DNA from: Marinobacter persicus
GTDB taxonomy: Bacteria > Pseudomonadota > Gammaproteobacteria > Pseudomonadales > Oleiphilaceae
Assembly: GCF_900114155.1 (NCBI RefSeq)
Contig: NZ_FOSC01000002.1
Span: 62,001-126,000, forward strand
DNA: 64,000 nt
Direction of reading: 5' to 3'
Position 1 is the stretch's first letter. Each line of letters starts with the position of its first letter. The position numbers and the translations under genes were made by a program. Below the pieces are notes generated by a model. The model searched no databases, was not told where the DNA came from, and saw only the letters and a list, made by a program, of their open reading frames with translations. Positions 8,563 through 17,378 of this stretch are shown in pieces.

Positions 8563-9324
8563 ATGCTCAAGGGTAACTTTTTCCACGGGCTGGGCTACCT
8601 GGCCGAAGGTTTCCGGCTGATCCGCCAACCCGGTCTCCGGCTGTTTGTCATCATCCCTCTGGTGTTGAACGTGCTGCTGTTTGGCCTGCTGTTCTACTTT
8701 CTGGCCGAATTGTTCGGCATTCTGATCGCCATGGTTATGGGCTGGCTGCCGGACTGGGCCTGGCTGCAGGCGCTGGACTGGCTGTTTTGGCTGCTATACG
8801 GCGCAGTGATCCTGCTGATGCTGGCCTACGGCTTTGTCATCATTGCCAACCTGATTGGCTCTCCTTTTTACGGCTACCTGTCCGAACTGACCGAGAAGCA
8901 TCTGACCGGCCAGGAAGTCAGTACGGACGGCAGTTGGGCCGCCATCATCAAAGATATTCCCCGCGCGCTTTGGCGTGAAGTTCAGAAAATCGCCTATTAC
9001 CTGCCCCGGGCCCTGGTGTTGTTTATCCTTGGCCTGATCCCGGTAGTGAACCTGGTCGCTGCTGTGCTCTGGTTCCTGTTCAACTGCTGGATGATGTCCC
9101 TGCAGTATGTCGACTATCCTGCGGATAACCACAAGGTCAGCTTTCCCGCTTTGCGTCGGCAGTTGGCCGGTGTTCGGCTGTCGGCCATGGGCTTTGGTTT
9201 GCCGGTTGCCCTGGCGGCCATGGTGCCGGTGCTGAACCTGTTTGTGGTGCCAGCGGCGGTGTGCGGGGCAACCGCCTTCTGGGTGCGGGAAAACGCTTCG
9301 AATTCTCAATCATCTGTTAGCTAG
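8563..9324 (+). CDS. cysZ: Sulfate transporter CysZ
   Basis: Inner-membrane protein that takes up sulfate for cysteine synthesis. The 253 residues equal the E. coli CysZ length. Start ATG 8563 (MLKGNFFHGLGYLAEGFRL) has AGAGGG about 10 bases upstream; the upstream in-frame ATG at 8515 is rejected. Hydrophobic hairpins are at about 25-50, 65-95 and 150-180, and a final hydrophobic segment is near 215-240. The family-typical phrase ANLIGSPFYGYLSE is present. rapA begins 10 bases downstream. Confidence 0.88.
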   Translation: MLKGNFFHGLGYLAEGFRLIRQPGLRLFVIIPLVLNVLLFGLLFYFLAELFGILIAMVMGWLPDWAWLQALDWLFWLLYGAVILLMLAYGFVIIANLIGSPFYGYLSELTEKHLTGQEVSTDGSWAAIIKDIPRALWREVQKIAYYLPRALVLFILGLIPVVNLVAAVLWFLFNCWMMSLQYVDYPADNHKVSFPALRRQLAGVRLSAMGFGLPVALAAMVPVLNLFVVPAAVCGATAFWVRENASNSQSSVS

Positions 9325-9334
9325 CGGAGGTTTC

Positions 9335-12202
9335 TTGGAAACATCGGAATTTGTCATTGGCCAGCGTTGGGTCAGCCACAACGATAATGGGCTCGGCCTG
9401 GGAATTGTTACCGAGATTTCCGGGCGCCGGGTGACCCTCGGCTTCCCGGCCGCCGACGAAGAGCGCACCTACGCCATCGACAACGCGCCCCTGTCCCGGA
9501 TTGTTTATCAGCTGGGCGAGGAGATCGAAACCTTCGGCGGCGAAAAATACATCGTGCGGGCTGTCGAGGATATTGACGGTGTTCTGATGTACCACGCCGA
9601 TGACGGCGAAAATATCCAGCCGATTTCCGAGGTAAAGCTGGCCGGTACGGTGAATTTCTCCGCGCCCCACCAACGCCTGTTTGCTGGCCAGTTTGAGCGC
9701 AACGGCGCTTTCCGTTTGCGGGTGGCAACCCTGCAGCATCTGGATCGCCTTCGCGCCTCGTCGGCCCACGGTTTGATGGGCGCGCGCACTCAGCACTTGC
9801 CGCACCAGATCTACATCGCCCACGAGGTGGCCCGGCGGCACGCCCCCCGCGTTCTGCTGGCCGACGAAGTGGGCCTGGGCAAAACCATCGAAGCCGGCCT
9901 GATCCTGCATTACCAGCTGCAAACCGGTCGGGCCCATCGGGTGTTGATTGCCGTGCCGGATTCACTGGTGCACCAGTGGCTGGTGGAAATGTTGCGCCGC
10001 TTCAACCTGCACTTTTCCATTATCGACCAGAGCCGTTACGACGCCCTCAAGGACGAAGAGGACGATGTGGATGCGCTGGTGAATCACATCTTTGGCGATG
10101 ATGAAGATGCGGTTAATCCGTTTGAAACTGAACAGCTGGTGCTGTGCAGTCAGGATTTCCTGGTGAACAGCGAAAAGGCCCGCAAAGATGCCGAGGCGGC
10201 AGGCTGGGACATCATGGTGGTGGATGAGGCCCATCACCTGGAGTGGTCGCCGGAGCAGGCCAGCCCGGAATATCAAATGGTTGAGCAGCTGTCCGCCGCT
10301 AGCCAGGGCCTGTTGTTGTTGACGGCAACGCCGGAGCAGATGGGCCTGGCCAGCCATTTTGCCCGCCTGCGCCTGCTGGACCCGGCCCGTTTCCATGATC
10401 TGGAGGTCTTCCGCGAGGAAGAGCAGGACTACGAGGCAGTCAATCAGGTGGTGCGCCGCTTGCAAGCCAACCCGGACACGGTAGCCGAAGACGACAAGGC
10501 CGTGCTGAAAACCTGGATCGGCGACGATCTGGACGAGCTGCTGGCCCGGGATGATCATCACGAGGCCGTCATTGATGCCCTGCTGGATCGCCACGGCACC
10601 GGCCGTGTGCTGTTCCGCAATACCCGGGCGGCCATTCAGGGCTTCCCCGAACGCCAGCCGCTGCCAGAACCGTTGCCGTGGCCCACGCTGTACGAAAACG
10701 CCCGTTATGGTCTGGAAGGGCTGCATCCGGAAACCACCGTGCCGGATGAAGAGCAATGGCTGGCGGACGACCCCCGGGTGGCCTGGCTGCAGAAGAAACT
10801 GGCCAGCTTGCGCCCGGCCAAGGCGGTGGTGATCTGTGCCAATGCCAGCACGGCCATGGCGCTGGAGCATTACCTGCAACTGCGCGCCGGTATTCGCAGC
10901 GCCGCCTTCCACGAGCATCTGAGCTTGATCGAGCGGGACCGGGCAGCGGCGTATTTCGCCGATACAGAGCAGGGCGCCCAGGCGCTGATCTGCTCGGAAA
11001 TCGGCAGCGAAGGCCGCAATTTCCAGTTCGCCCATCACCTGGTGCTGTTTGACCTGCCGGCCAACCCGGATTTGCTGGAGCAGCGCATCGGCCGTCTGGA
11101 CCGCATTGGCCAGACCGAAACCATCCGTATTCATATTCCGTACCTCGAAGGCACCAGCCAGGAAGTGCAATACCGCTGGTTCCACGAGGGCCTGAATGCC
11201 TTCGCTGAGAGCTGTTCGGTGGGCGTGGCCGTGCAGGAGCACGTGCAATCCCAATGGCAAAAGGCCCTGGAGGGCGATGCGTCGGTGATGGATTCGGTGA
11301 TCAGCGACAGCGCGGCGGAAACCGAAAGGCTGAAAACCCTGTTGCACAACGGCCGGGATGCGCTGATCGAACTGAACTCCTGCCGCCGCGAGGTGGCCGA
11401 TGAGTTGATCGGCCGGATTGAGCAGGAAGAAAACTCCACCCAGGTGCGGGATTACATGCTTCAGGCCTTCGATATTCTTGGCGTGGACATGGAAGACCAC
11501 AGCGAGCATGCCGACATCCTCAAACCGGGCGAGCAGTATCGGGCCGGTCATGTGGAAGGCTTGCCGGAAGACGGCCTGACTGTTACCTGGGAACGAGAGC
11601 AGGCCCTGCAACGTGAAGACATGGCATTCATGAGCTGGGAGCACCCAATGGTGTCCGGCGTAATGGACTCGGTCGCCAGCTCCGGACTGGGCAAGGCAGC
11701 CCTGTCGAATCTGTCGGTGAAAGCCCTGCCGCCGGGCAGCCTGCTGCTGGAAGCGGTGTTTGCCGTGCACTGTCCGGCGCCGGAAAACCTGCAGCTGACG
11801 CGCTATCTGCCGGTGTCGCCACTGCGCCTGGTGGTGGATGTGAATGGCCGTGATCTGTCCGCAGCCTTGCCTCACGATAAGCTCAACGAACTGTGCTCCA
11901 ACATCCGCCGCCGCACCGCTCAGGCCATCGTGCCGCGCATTCGCGCCGAGGTGGAAACGATGGTGGATCACGTCGAAGGCCTGGCCGAGCCACATCTGAA
12001 GCCGTTGCGCGAGCAGGCGCTGGCGCGGGTGGAAGACAGCTTTGTGCCGGAAATTCATCGTCTTCAGGCGTTGAGTAGGGTGAACCCCGCCATTCGCCAG
12101 GAAGAGCTGGATTTCCTCAACAGCCAGCTGGAAGCCGCGCGGGACGCGGTCAACCACGCCAGCCTGGCGCTGGAGGGGATCCGGGTGATTGTCACCTCCT
12201 GA
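9335..12202 (+). CDS. rapA: RNA polymerase-associated helicase RapA
   Basis: Swi2/Snf2-type ATPase that recycles RNA polymerase after transcription. The start is TTG 9335 with GGAGG at 9326-9330, giving METSEFVIGQRW, which matches the conserved RapA N-terminus; an upstream frame extension overlapping cysZ is discarded. 955 residues (E. coli 968). An N-terminal Tudor-like region (1-110) precedes the ATPase with Walker A LLADEVGLGKT (about 174-184) and DEAH at 297-300; the helicase C domain has QRIGRLDRIGQ. Probably cotranscribed with cysZ. Confidence 0.94.
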   Translation: METSEFVIGQRWVSHNDNGLGLGIVTEISGRRVTLGFPAADEERTYAIDNAPLSRIVYQLGEEIETFGGEKYIVRAVEDIDGVLMYHADDGENIQPISEVKLAGTVNFSAPHQRLFAGQFERNGAFRLRVATLQHLDRLRASSAHGLMGARTQHLPHQIYIAHEVARRHAPRVLLADEVGLGKTIEAGLILHYQLQTGRAHRVLIAVPDSLVHQWLVEMLRRFNLHFSIIDQSRYDALKDEEDDVDALVNHIFGDDEDAVNPFETEQLVLCSQDFLVNSEKARKDAEAAGWDIMVVDEAHHLEWSPEQASPEYQMVEQLSAASQGLLLLTATPEQMGLASHFARLRLLDPARFHDLEVFREEEQDYEAVNQVVRRLQANPDTVAEDDKAVLKTWIGDDLDELLARDDHHEAVIDALLDRHGTGRVLFRNTRAAIQGFPERQPLPEPLPWPTLYENARYGLEGLHPETTVPDEEQWLADDPRVAWLQKKLASLRPAKAVVICANASTAMALEHYLQLRAGIRSAAFHEHLSLIERDRAAAYFADTEQGAQALICSEIGSEGRNFQFAHHLVLFDLPANPDLLEQRIGRLDRIGQTETIRIHIPYLEGTSQEVQYRWFHEGLNAFAESCSVGVAVQEHVQSQWQKALEGDASVMDSVISDSAAETERLKTLLHNGRDALIELNSCRREVADELIGRIEQEENSTQVRDYMLQAFDILGVDMEDHSEHADILKPGEQYRAGHVEGLPEDGLTVTWEREQALQREDMAFMSWEHPMVSGVMDSVASSGLGKAALSNLSVKALPPGSLLLEAVFAVHCPAPENLQLTRYLPVSPLRLVVDVNGRDLSAALPHDKLNELCSNIRRRTAQAIVPRIRAEVETMVDHVEGLAEPHLKPLREQALARVEDSFVPEIHRLQALSRVNPAIRQEELDFLNSQLEAARDAVNHASLALEGIRVIVTS

Positions 12203-12270
12203 TCGGTGGCTTTCTGTTGTGCTCACGGACATCTGTTGGAGTCCTGGGCCCGTAAGCAGCTATAGTCAGA

Positions 12271-12293
12271 AGTCTCCGGGGTAACCGGAGACT
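12271..12293. promoter_or_regulatory. Hairpin between rapA and fadE
   Basis: A perfect 9-bp inverted repeat AGTCTCCGG / CCGGAGACT with a 5-base loop, followed by TTTC. It is 69 bases after the rapA stop and 34 bases before fadE. A TATAGT lies just upstream at 12261-12266, so the hairpin may be a weak rapA terminator, an operator, or part of the fadE leader. Confidence 0.4.
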
Positions 12294-12326
12294 TTCATCC
12301 ACGGAAGAAGACAGAGAGAGTTGGCA

Positions 12327-14774
12327 ATGACGTTGATCCTGTTTCTTGTAGCCCTGGCCGGACTGCTGTTCGTAATGCGCCGGGAATCCGGAGCCAAGTC
12401 CGCCATCGGCGTAATGGCCGTTGTTGGTGTGTTGGCCCTGTTCATGGCCTCCGGCTGGCTGGCGCTGTTGCTGTTCGCCGGGGCCATAGCCACTGCCGCC
12501 GCCGGGCTGCCCCAGTTTCGCAGTAAATGGCTGACCCCACGGGTGTTTGCCATGTTCAAGAAAGTGGCGCCGAAAGTCTCCGATACCGAAAAGGTGGCCC
12601 TGGAAGCTGGCACCGTGGGCTGGGACGGCGAGCTGTTCACCGGCCGGCCGGACTGGCACAACCTGCTGATCAACCGTCATACCGGGCTGAGTGATGAAGA
12701 GCAGGCGTTTGTTGATGACCAGTGCACCCAGGCCATTTCCATGTGCAACGCCTGGGATATTGCCGTCGAACAGGCGGACTTGCCCCAGGAGTTGTGGGAT
12801 TTCCTGAAGAAAGAAAAATTCTTCGGCATGATCATCCCGAAAGAATACGGTGGCTTGGAGTTTTCCGCCAAGGCGCAGACCGCCGTGTTGCAGAAGCTGG
12901 CCACCAACGAGATGCTGATGGTGACCGTGGGCGTGCCCAACTCTCTTGGCCCGGGCGAGCTGCTGGTCAAGTACGGCACAGACGAGCAGAAGAACCATTA
13001 CCTGCCGCGCCTGGCCGATGGCCGGGAAATTCCCTGCTTCGGCCTGACCGGCCCGCGCGCGGGCTCCGATGCCACCTCACTGCCGGACACCGGCATTGTC
13101 TGTAAGCAGGAAGTGGATGGCGAGGAAGTGTTGGGCCTGCGCCTGAACTTCGAGAAACGCTGGATTACCCTGGCGCCGGTGGCCACCGTGGTGGGCTTGG
13201 CCTTCCGCATGTTTGACCCGGACGGTCTGTTGGGTGACACCAAAGACTACGGCATTACCTGCGCGTTGATTCCCCGCAACACCGAAGGCATGGAGATCGG
13301 CCGCCGGCATTGCCCGATTGGCTCGCCGTTCCTGAACGGCCCGATCAAGGGCAAGGACGTGTTCATTCCTCTGGATTACATCATCGGTGGCCAGGAAATG
13401 GCCGGCCAGGGCTGGCGCATGCTGGTTGAGTGCCTGTCGGTGGGCCGTTGCATTACCCTGCCTTCCGGCGCGGCCGGGGCCGCCGCCTTTGCCACCGGCA
13501 CCGCTGGCGGCTTCACTCGTATTCGCCGGCAGTTCAACACGCCGGTGGCGGACATGGAAGGGGTGCAGGAGCCATTGGCGCGCATCGCCGGTAAAACCTA
13601 TATTGCCCAGTCGGCGGTGAACCACACGGCCAACATGATTGATAACGGTGAAAAACCGGCGGTGCCTTCGGCCATCCTCAAATACCACCTGACCGAATTC
13701 CAGCGCGGCATCATGACCGATGCCATGGATGTGCACGGCGGTAAGACCGTCACCCTCGGCCCGCGCAACTACCTGGGCATTGGTTACAGCGGATCGGCGG
13801 TGTCCATTACCGTGGAAGGCGCCAACATTATGACCCGTAGCCTGATGATCTTTGGCCAGGGCGCGATCCGTTGCCATCCGTATGTGTTGAAAGAGCTGGC
13901 GGCCAAGGACAACGATGACATTCGTGCCTTCGACAAGGCCTTCTTCGGCCATGCCGGGCTGATCTTCGGCAACGCTGCCCGTGCCTTAACCCAGGCGTTG
14001 GGTCTGGGTAAGGCGGATGTGCCGTTTGACAGTGCTTCGCGCAAATACGCGCAAGCGGTGGCCCGCTTCAGTGCCGCCTTCGGCCTGTGCTCCGATGCCG
14101 CCATGACCACCCTGGGCAGCGAGCTGAAAATGCGCGAGCTGATTTCCGCGCGCCTGGGCGACATGCTGTCCAACCTGTACCTGGCTTCCATGGTTCTGAA
14201 AAACTGGTACGAAACCCAGCCGGTGGGCGGCGAGAAAGAGCTGATGCAATACAGCCTGGCGTTGTTGCTGCATCGCACCGAGCAGGCGCTGGACGAGTTT
14301 CTGCGCAACCTGCCCAACCGTGCCGTGGCCATGAGCCTGCGAGCCATTACCCTGCCGCTGGGTCGTCGCTGGGGTGCGCCGGACGATGAACTGGCCCGCC
14401 AGTTGGCGCGTTCCATCTCCACCGATACACCGCTGCGCCACAAGCTGATTGCCAGTATCTGGACCACCGACAGCGAAGGCACGGTGGAAAATCCGGTGGC
14501 TCGCTACAATGGTCTACTGAAAGACTATGACAAGGCAGAAGCCCTGTACCGCAAGGTGAATAAGGCCTACGCCAAGGGCGAATTGCCGGCCACCGCGTTG
14601 CATCCGGAAGAGCGTTTCGAGGCAGCGTTGGAGGCGGGTATCTACAGCAAGGAGGAAGCCGACTTCATGCGCCAGTACGAACAGGTGGTGCTGGAAATGC
14701 TGACCGTTGACGACTTCTCCTTTGATGCCTTTGCTCGCAATCCCGAGGCAGTCACGCTTCACAATACGGACTGA
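12327..14774 (+). CDS. fadE: Acyl-CoA dehydrogenase FadE
   Basis: Catalyses the first step of fatty acid beta-oxidation, oxidising acyl-CoA to trans-2-enoyl-CoA with FAD. 815 residues, matching the long FadE class (E. coli 814). Two N-terminal membrane segments (about 1-17 and 25-55) anchor it. The dehydrogenase fold follows, with the FAD/substrate loop FGLTGPRAGSDA and VEGANIMTRSLMIFGQGAIRCHP, then a FadE-specific C-terminal domain (DUF1974). ATG 12327 is chosen over the upstream TTG at 12321. crcB follows after 5 bases. Confidence 0.92.
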   Translation: MTLILFLVALAGLLFVMRRESGAKSAIGVMAVVGVLALFMASGWLALLLFAGAIATAAAGLPQFRSKWLTPRVFAMFKKVAPKVSDTEKVALEAGTVGWDGELFTGRPDWHNLLINRHTGLSDEEQAFVDDQCTQAISMCNAWDIAVEQADLPQELWDFLKKEKFFGMIIPKEYGGLEFSAKAQTAVLQKLATNEMLMVTVGVPNSLGPGELLVKYGTDEQKNHYLPRLADGREIPCFGLTGPRAGSDATSLPDTGIVCKQEVDGEEVLGLRLNFEKRWITLAPVATVVGLAFRMFDPDGLLGDTKDYGITCALIPRNTEGMEIGRRHCPIGSPFLNGPIKGKDVFIPLDYIIGGQEMAGQGWRMLVECLSVGRCITLPSGAAGAAAFATGTAGGFTRIRRQFNTPVADMEGVQEPLARIAGKTYIAQSAVNHTANMIDNGEKPAVPSAILKYHLTEFQRGIMTDAMDVHGGKTVTLGPRNYLGIGYSGSAVSITVEGANIMTRSLMIFGQGAIRCHPYVLKELAAKDNDDIRAFDKAFFGHAGLIFGNAARALTQALGLGKADVPFDSASRKYAQAVARFSAAFGLCSDAAMTTLGSELKMRELISARLGDMLSNLYLASMVLKNWYETQPVGGEKELMQYSLALLLHRTEQALDEFLRNLPNRAVAMSLRAITLPLGRRWGAPDDELARQLARSISTDTPLRHKLIASIWTTDSEGTVENPVARYNGLLKDYDKAEALYRKVNKAYAKGELPATALHPEERFEAALEAGIYSKEEADFMRQYEQVVLEMLTVDDFSFDAFARNPEAVTLHNTD

Positions 14775-14779
14775 CTCCC

Positions 14780-15160
14780 ATGTGGCTGTCTGTCGTTGCC
14801 GTTAGTGTTGGCGCCATCATTGGCGCCAATCTGCGTTGGGGGCTTGGGCTCTGGTTGAACGCCAGCTACCACGCGGTGCCCTGGGGCACGCTGGTTGCCA
14901 ACCTGGGTGGCGGCTGGCTGGTGGGGTTGCTGATGGCGTTTTTCACCCAGACCAGTGCGCTGGCCCCCGAGTGGCGGCTGTTTGCCATTACCGGCCTGTG
15001 TGGGGCGCTGACCACCTTCTCCACTTTCTCTCTGGAAATGTTTGCCGCTCTGCAGGAGGGTAAATGGGGAGTGGCGCTGGTGGGCATCCTGGCTCATGTG
15101 CTGGGCTCCATCCTGATGACCTTTGCCGGTTTTTACACCTTTACGCTGCTGCGTCTTTAA
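14780..15160 (+). CDS. crcB: Fluoride channel Fluc/CrcB
   Basis: Dual-topology fluoride efflux channel of 126 residues with four membrane spans. The family motif GTLVANLGGGWLVG (normally GTLxxNxxG) is at about 36-49, and the TM3 break TGLCGALTTFSTFS holds the phenylalanine box and the central sodium site. Start ATG 14780 lies 5 bases after fadE, so both probably share a transcript. No crcB fluoride riboswitch can be placed in such a short gap. An imperfect hairpin follows at 15162-15198. Confidence 0.95.
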   Translation: MWLSVVAVSVGAIIGANLRWGLGLWLNASYHAVPWGTLVANLGGGWLVGLLMAFFTQTSALAPEWRLFAITGLCGALTTFSTFSLEMFAALQEGKWGVALVGILAHVLGSILMTFAGFYTFTLLRL

Positions 15161-15161
15161 A

Positions 15162-15198
15162 GCCCTTTTTCGGTGCTTTCCCTGCACCTGAAAAGGGC
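15162..15198. repeat. Imperfect inverted repeat after crcB
   Basis: GCCCTTTTTCGGTGC (15162-15176) pairs with GCACCTGAAAAGGGC (15184-15198) with two mismatches. It could end the fadE-crcB transcript, although there is no T tract on the plus strand. Confidence 0.35.
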
Positions 15199-15244
15199 GC
15201 CCAACTCTGTGTATCTTTACCTATAAAATTTCTTGAAATTGTTC

Positions 15245-15273
15245 TTGGCAAGCCCGGGGTTCTTGAGTAGAGT
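15245..15273 (+). promoter_or_regulatory. Probable promoter of the cold-shock gene
   Basis: TTGGCA (15245-15250), a 17-base spacer and TAGAGT (15268-15273). This would start transcription near 15280 and give an untranslated leader of about 165 nt before ATG 15444. Long structured leaders are typical of cspA-type genes, where they control translation at low temperature. Confidence 0.5.
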
Positions 15274-15443
15274 GGATCTTGTAGGAAAGATAAGTAAAGC
15301 AGTTCATGAATAAGACGTACCTCCGCTGTTAGTAGTGCCGTCCTGTTTTTGATCCCGCGAGTTCTGTTTTTCCGTAACACGCCGACCAGTTCCACAATGG
15401 CTTCTGGCGGTAGAAAAAATGATTGATTTCAGGAAGTTTAAGT

Positions 15444-15650
15444 ATGTCTACTACTACCGGTACTGTTAAGTTCTTCAACGAAGCAAAAGGCTTTGGCTTT
15501 ATCACTCGTGAAGGCGGCCCGGACGTTTTTGTTCACTACAGCGCTATTCAGGGCAGCGGTTTCAAAACCCTGGCAGAAGGCCAGCAGGTTGAGTTTACCG
15601 TTACCCAGGGCCAGAAAGGTCCTCAGGCGGAGAACGTTGTTGCTCTCTAA
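15444..15650 (+). CDS. Cold-shock protein, CspA family
   Basis: Single-stranded nucleic acid binding protein of 68 residues, one OB fold, acting as an RNA chaperone. Both RNA-binding motifs are present: KGFGFI (15-20) and VFVHY (28-32). I start it at [11 protein letters not shown] (15444); the frame extends further up to 15423 without family support. It stands alone between crcB and a minus-strand hydrolase, with its own promoter candidate and a strong terminator. Confidence 0.95.
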   Translation: MSTTTGTVKFFNEAKGFGFITREGGPDVFVHYSAIQGSGFKTLAEGQQVEFTVTQGQKGPQAENVVAL

Positions 15651-15675
15651 TCCCTGATGGATTAGGCAATAACCG

Positions 15676-15705
15676 CCAAAAAGGCAGCTTCGGCTGCCTT
15701 TTTTT
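15676..15705. terminator. Terminator after the cold-shock gene, bidirectional
   Basis: Stem AAGGCAGC-TTCG-GCTGCCTT, followed by seven T on the plus strand and preceded by A-rich sequence. It can therefore also end transcripts of the convergent hydrolase gene, which stops at 15717. Confidence 0.88.
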
Positions 15706-15716
15706 GTGTCTGCAGA

Positions 15717-16523
15717 TTACTCAGCGAATATCTCCTCGTAAAACGACAGGGTGCCTTGCCATGCGCGGCGGGCGGCGTCTTCGTTGTAGCCTACGGGCAT
15801 ATCAAATTTTTCGGCGATTCGATCCGCACCGGGGTTGGTAAATGAATGCTGCACGCCGGGGAAGGACACCAGTGTCAGGTCCACCTGCGCGTTGTGCATT
15901 TCCTCCACCAGGCCCGCAACCTGTTCGGCGGGTACCATCGGGTCGGCACCGCCGGTATAGACCTGAACTCGTGCGCTGATCTCGCCAGCTTCTGCCTGTA
16001 TCGGGCTGGACAGCGAGCCGTGATAACTCACCACACCGTCCAGATCCATCCCCATGCGCGCCATGTTCAGCACTACCGAGCCACCGAAGCAGTAACCCTG
16101 GGCGGCAATGCGATCGGGGTCCACGCTGTCGTGGTTCTGTAGCAGCTCCATGGCCTTGCGGAACCTCTCGGCGGTCTGGTCCAGATCCCTGGTGGCTTCC
16201 CTGGCAAATTCTCCGGCCGTGTCCGGGTGGTCGGCCTGTTTGCCGGAACCATACATGTCCAGGGCAAACGCCGTGTAGCCCGAGGCGGCCAGCTTCTCGG
16301 CCTGTTCCCGGGCAAATTCATTGTGTCCCCACCATTCGTGCACCACCAGCACGCCGGGTTGCTGGTGTTCGGCCTCGTCGTCCCAGGCCATGTAGCCGGT
16401 GTAGGTTTCACCGTTGACCTCGTAATCCATGGTTTTGGTCTGCAGCTCCGCCAGTGTGGCTGGTGCTTGCAGGGCTAGTGTCAGGGTAACTGCGGTGGCA
16501 GCCAGGTATCCGGGGTTAAGCAT
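15717..16523 (-). CDS. Exported dienelactone hydrolase family protein
   Basis: Alpha/beta hydrolase of the DLH family, 268 residues from ATG 16523, with AAGGAAG upstream. The first 25 residues (basic start, hydrophobic core, ending ATLA) look like a signal peptide, so it probably acts in the periplasm. The catalytic triad is Cys145 in GYCFGG, Asp194 in GADP and His226 in VQHSF. Classical DLH opens dienelactone in chloroaromatic degradation; exported relatives have no firmly assigned substrate and no aromatic pathway genes are nearby. The longer reading frame back to 17009 overlaps the divergent Yip1 gene and is rejected. Confidence 0.85.
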   Translation of the reverse strand: MLNPGYLAATAVTLTLALQAPATLAELQTKTMDYEVNGETYTGYMAWDDEAEHQQPGVLVVHEWWGHNEFAREQAEKLAASGYTAFALDMYGSGKQADHPDTAGEFAREATRDLDQTAERFRKAMELLQNHDSVDPDRIAAQGYCFGGSVVLNMARMGMDLDGVVSYHGSLSSPIQAEAGEISARVQVYTGGADPMVPAEQVAGLVEEMHNAQVDLTLVSFPGVQHSFTNPGADRIAEKFDMPVGYNEDAARRAWQGTLSFYEEIFAE

Positions 16524-16598
16524 GGTGCGGCTTCCTTTTCCTGATGTACTGGTATGAATTGGTGAGAATCTGAACAAAATACTTTCAACTTGCGTGTC

Positions 16599-16614
16599 AT
16601 TGACTATAGTCAAT
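16599..16614. promoter_or_regulatory. 16-bp perfect palindrome in a divergent promoter region
   Basis: ATTGACTA|TAGTCAAT lies between the divergent hydrolase (start 16523) and Yip1 gene (start 16695). It contains TATAGT, so it overlaps a candidate -10. A dimeric repressor operator is possible; no regulator gene is adjacent. Confidence 0.4.
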
Positions 16615-16694
16615 ATTACGAGCGGTAGTTGATCCGGATTTATCGGGTACCGTACTTGTGAATACCAACAACAGCAAAATGAGGGGGTGATCCC

Positions 16695-17306
16695 ATGCTC
16701 CTGTCGCACGCGTTTGGTCTCTTTTCCCATCCAGATCAGGAATGGGCCAGTATCCGGAAAGAGCATGAAACTCCTACCCGGCTCTACATAACTTATGTCG
16801 TGATTCTTGCGGCCATTGCGCCGATCTGCGCTTACATCTCCACGGCCCATTTTGGTTGGGAGGTTGGCGCTGACCGGCTGATTAAGCTCACCGAAATCAG
16901 TGCGGTACAGCTCAGTGTTCTGACTTATCTGGCCATGCTGGTGGGTGTTTTTGCTTTGGGTTACGCCATTAACTGGATGGCCCGCACCTACGGTGCCAAG
17001 GAGGAACATGTGCCCTCCAATGGCATTGCCCTGGCGGCCTATTCCTGTACGCCGCTTTTCCTGGCGGGCTTTGCCCTGCTTTATCCGGAGCCCTGGTTCA
17101 ACGCCATCGTGTTCCTGGCTGCCGCCTGCTATGGCGCCTGGTTGATGTTTGATGGCCTGCCCATTGTCATGGGCATCGAGAAAGAGCAGGCGGAGCTGTA
17201 CGGGGTGTCGCTGCTCACTGTTGCGCTGGTGATTCTGGTGTCCACTCGAGCGGGTTCGGCTATCCTGTGGAACGTTGGTTTTGCGCCGGCGTTTGTCAGT
17301 GGTTGA
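16695..17306 (+). CDS. Yip1-family inner membrane protein
   Basis: 203-residue protein with about five hydrophobic spans and the N-terminal phrase FGLFSHPDQEWASIRKEHE that is typical of bacterial Yip1 domain proteins. The function of this family in bacteria is not established. ATG 16695 has GAGGGGG 9-15 bases upstream. It is a single gene, closed by a strong terminator at 17328-17354. Confidence 0.8.
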   Translation: MLLSHAFGLFSHPDQEWASIRKEHETPTRLYITYVVILAAIAPICAYISTAHFGWEVGADRLIKLTEISAVQLSVLTYLAMLVGVFALGYAINWMARTYGAKEEHVPSNGIALAAYSCTPLFLAGFALLYPEPWFNAIVFLAAACYGAWLMFDGLPIVMGIEKEQAELYGVSLLTVALVILVSTRAGSAILWNVGFAPAFVSG

Positions 17307-17327
17307 CGACTTTTGCGAAACATCATC

Positions 17328-17354
17328 AGACGGGAGCTTCGGCTCCCGTTTTTT
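17328..17354 (+). terminator. Rho-independent terminator after the Yip1 gene
   Basis: Stem ACGGGAGC-TTCG-GCTCCCGT followed by six T. It sits between convergent genes, with the minus-strand phosphoketolase-like gene ending at 17379. Confidence 0.9.
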
Positions 17355-17378
17355 ATGTGGCCGGGACCCGGGCTGGCT

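Noticed and set aside
9962..12232. A 756-codon open frame on the minus strand opposite rapA
   Set aside because: It lies wholly antisense to a well-conserved RapA, its translation is rich in His, Gln and Arg with no domain, and GC-rich third positions explain such long shadow frames.
16524..17009. N-terminal extension of the dienelactone hydrolase frame
   Set aside because: It would overlap the divergent Yip1 gene and place the signal peptide in the middle of the protein. ATG 16523 with its ribosome site explains the gene better.
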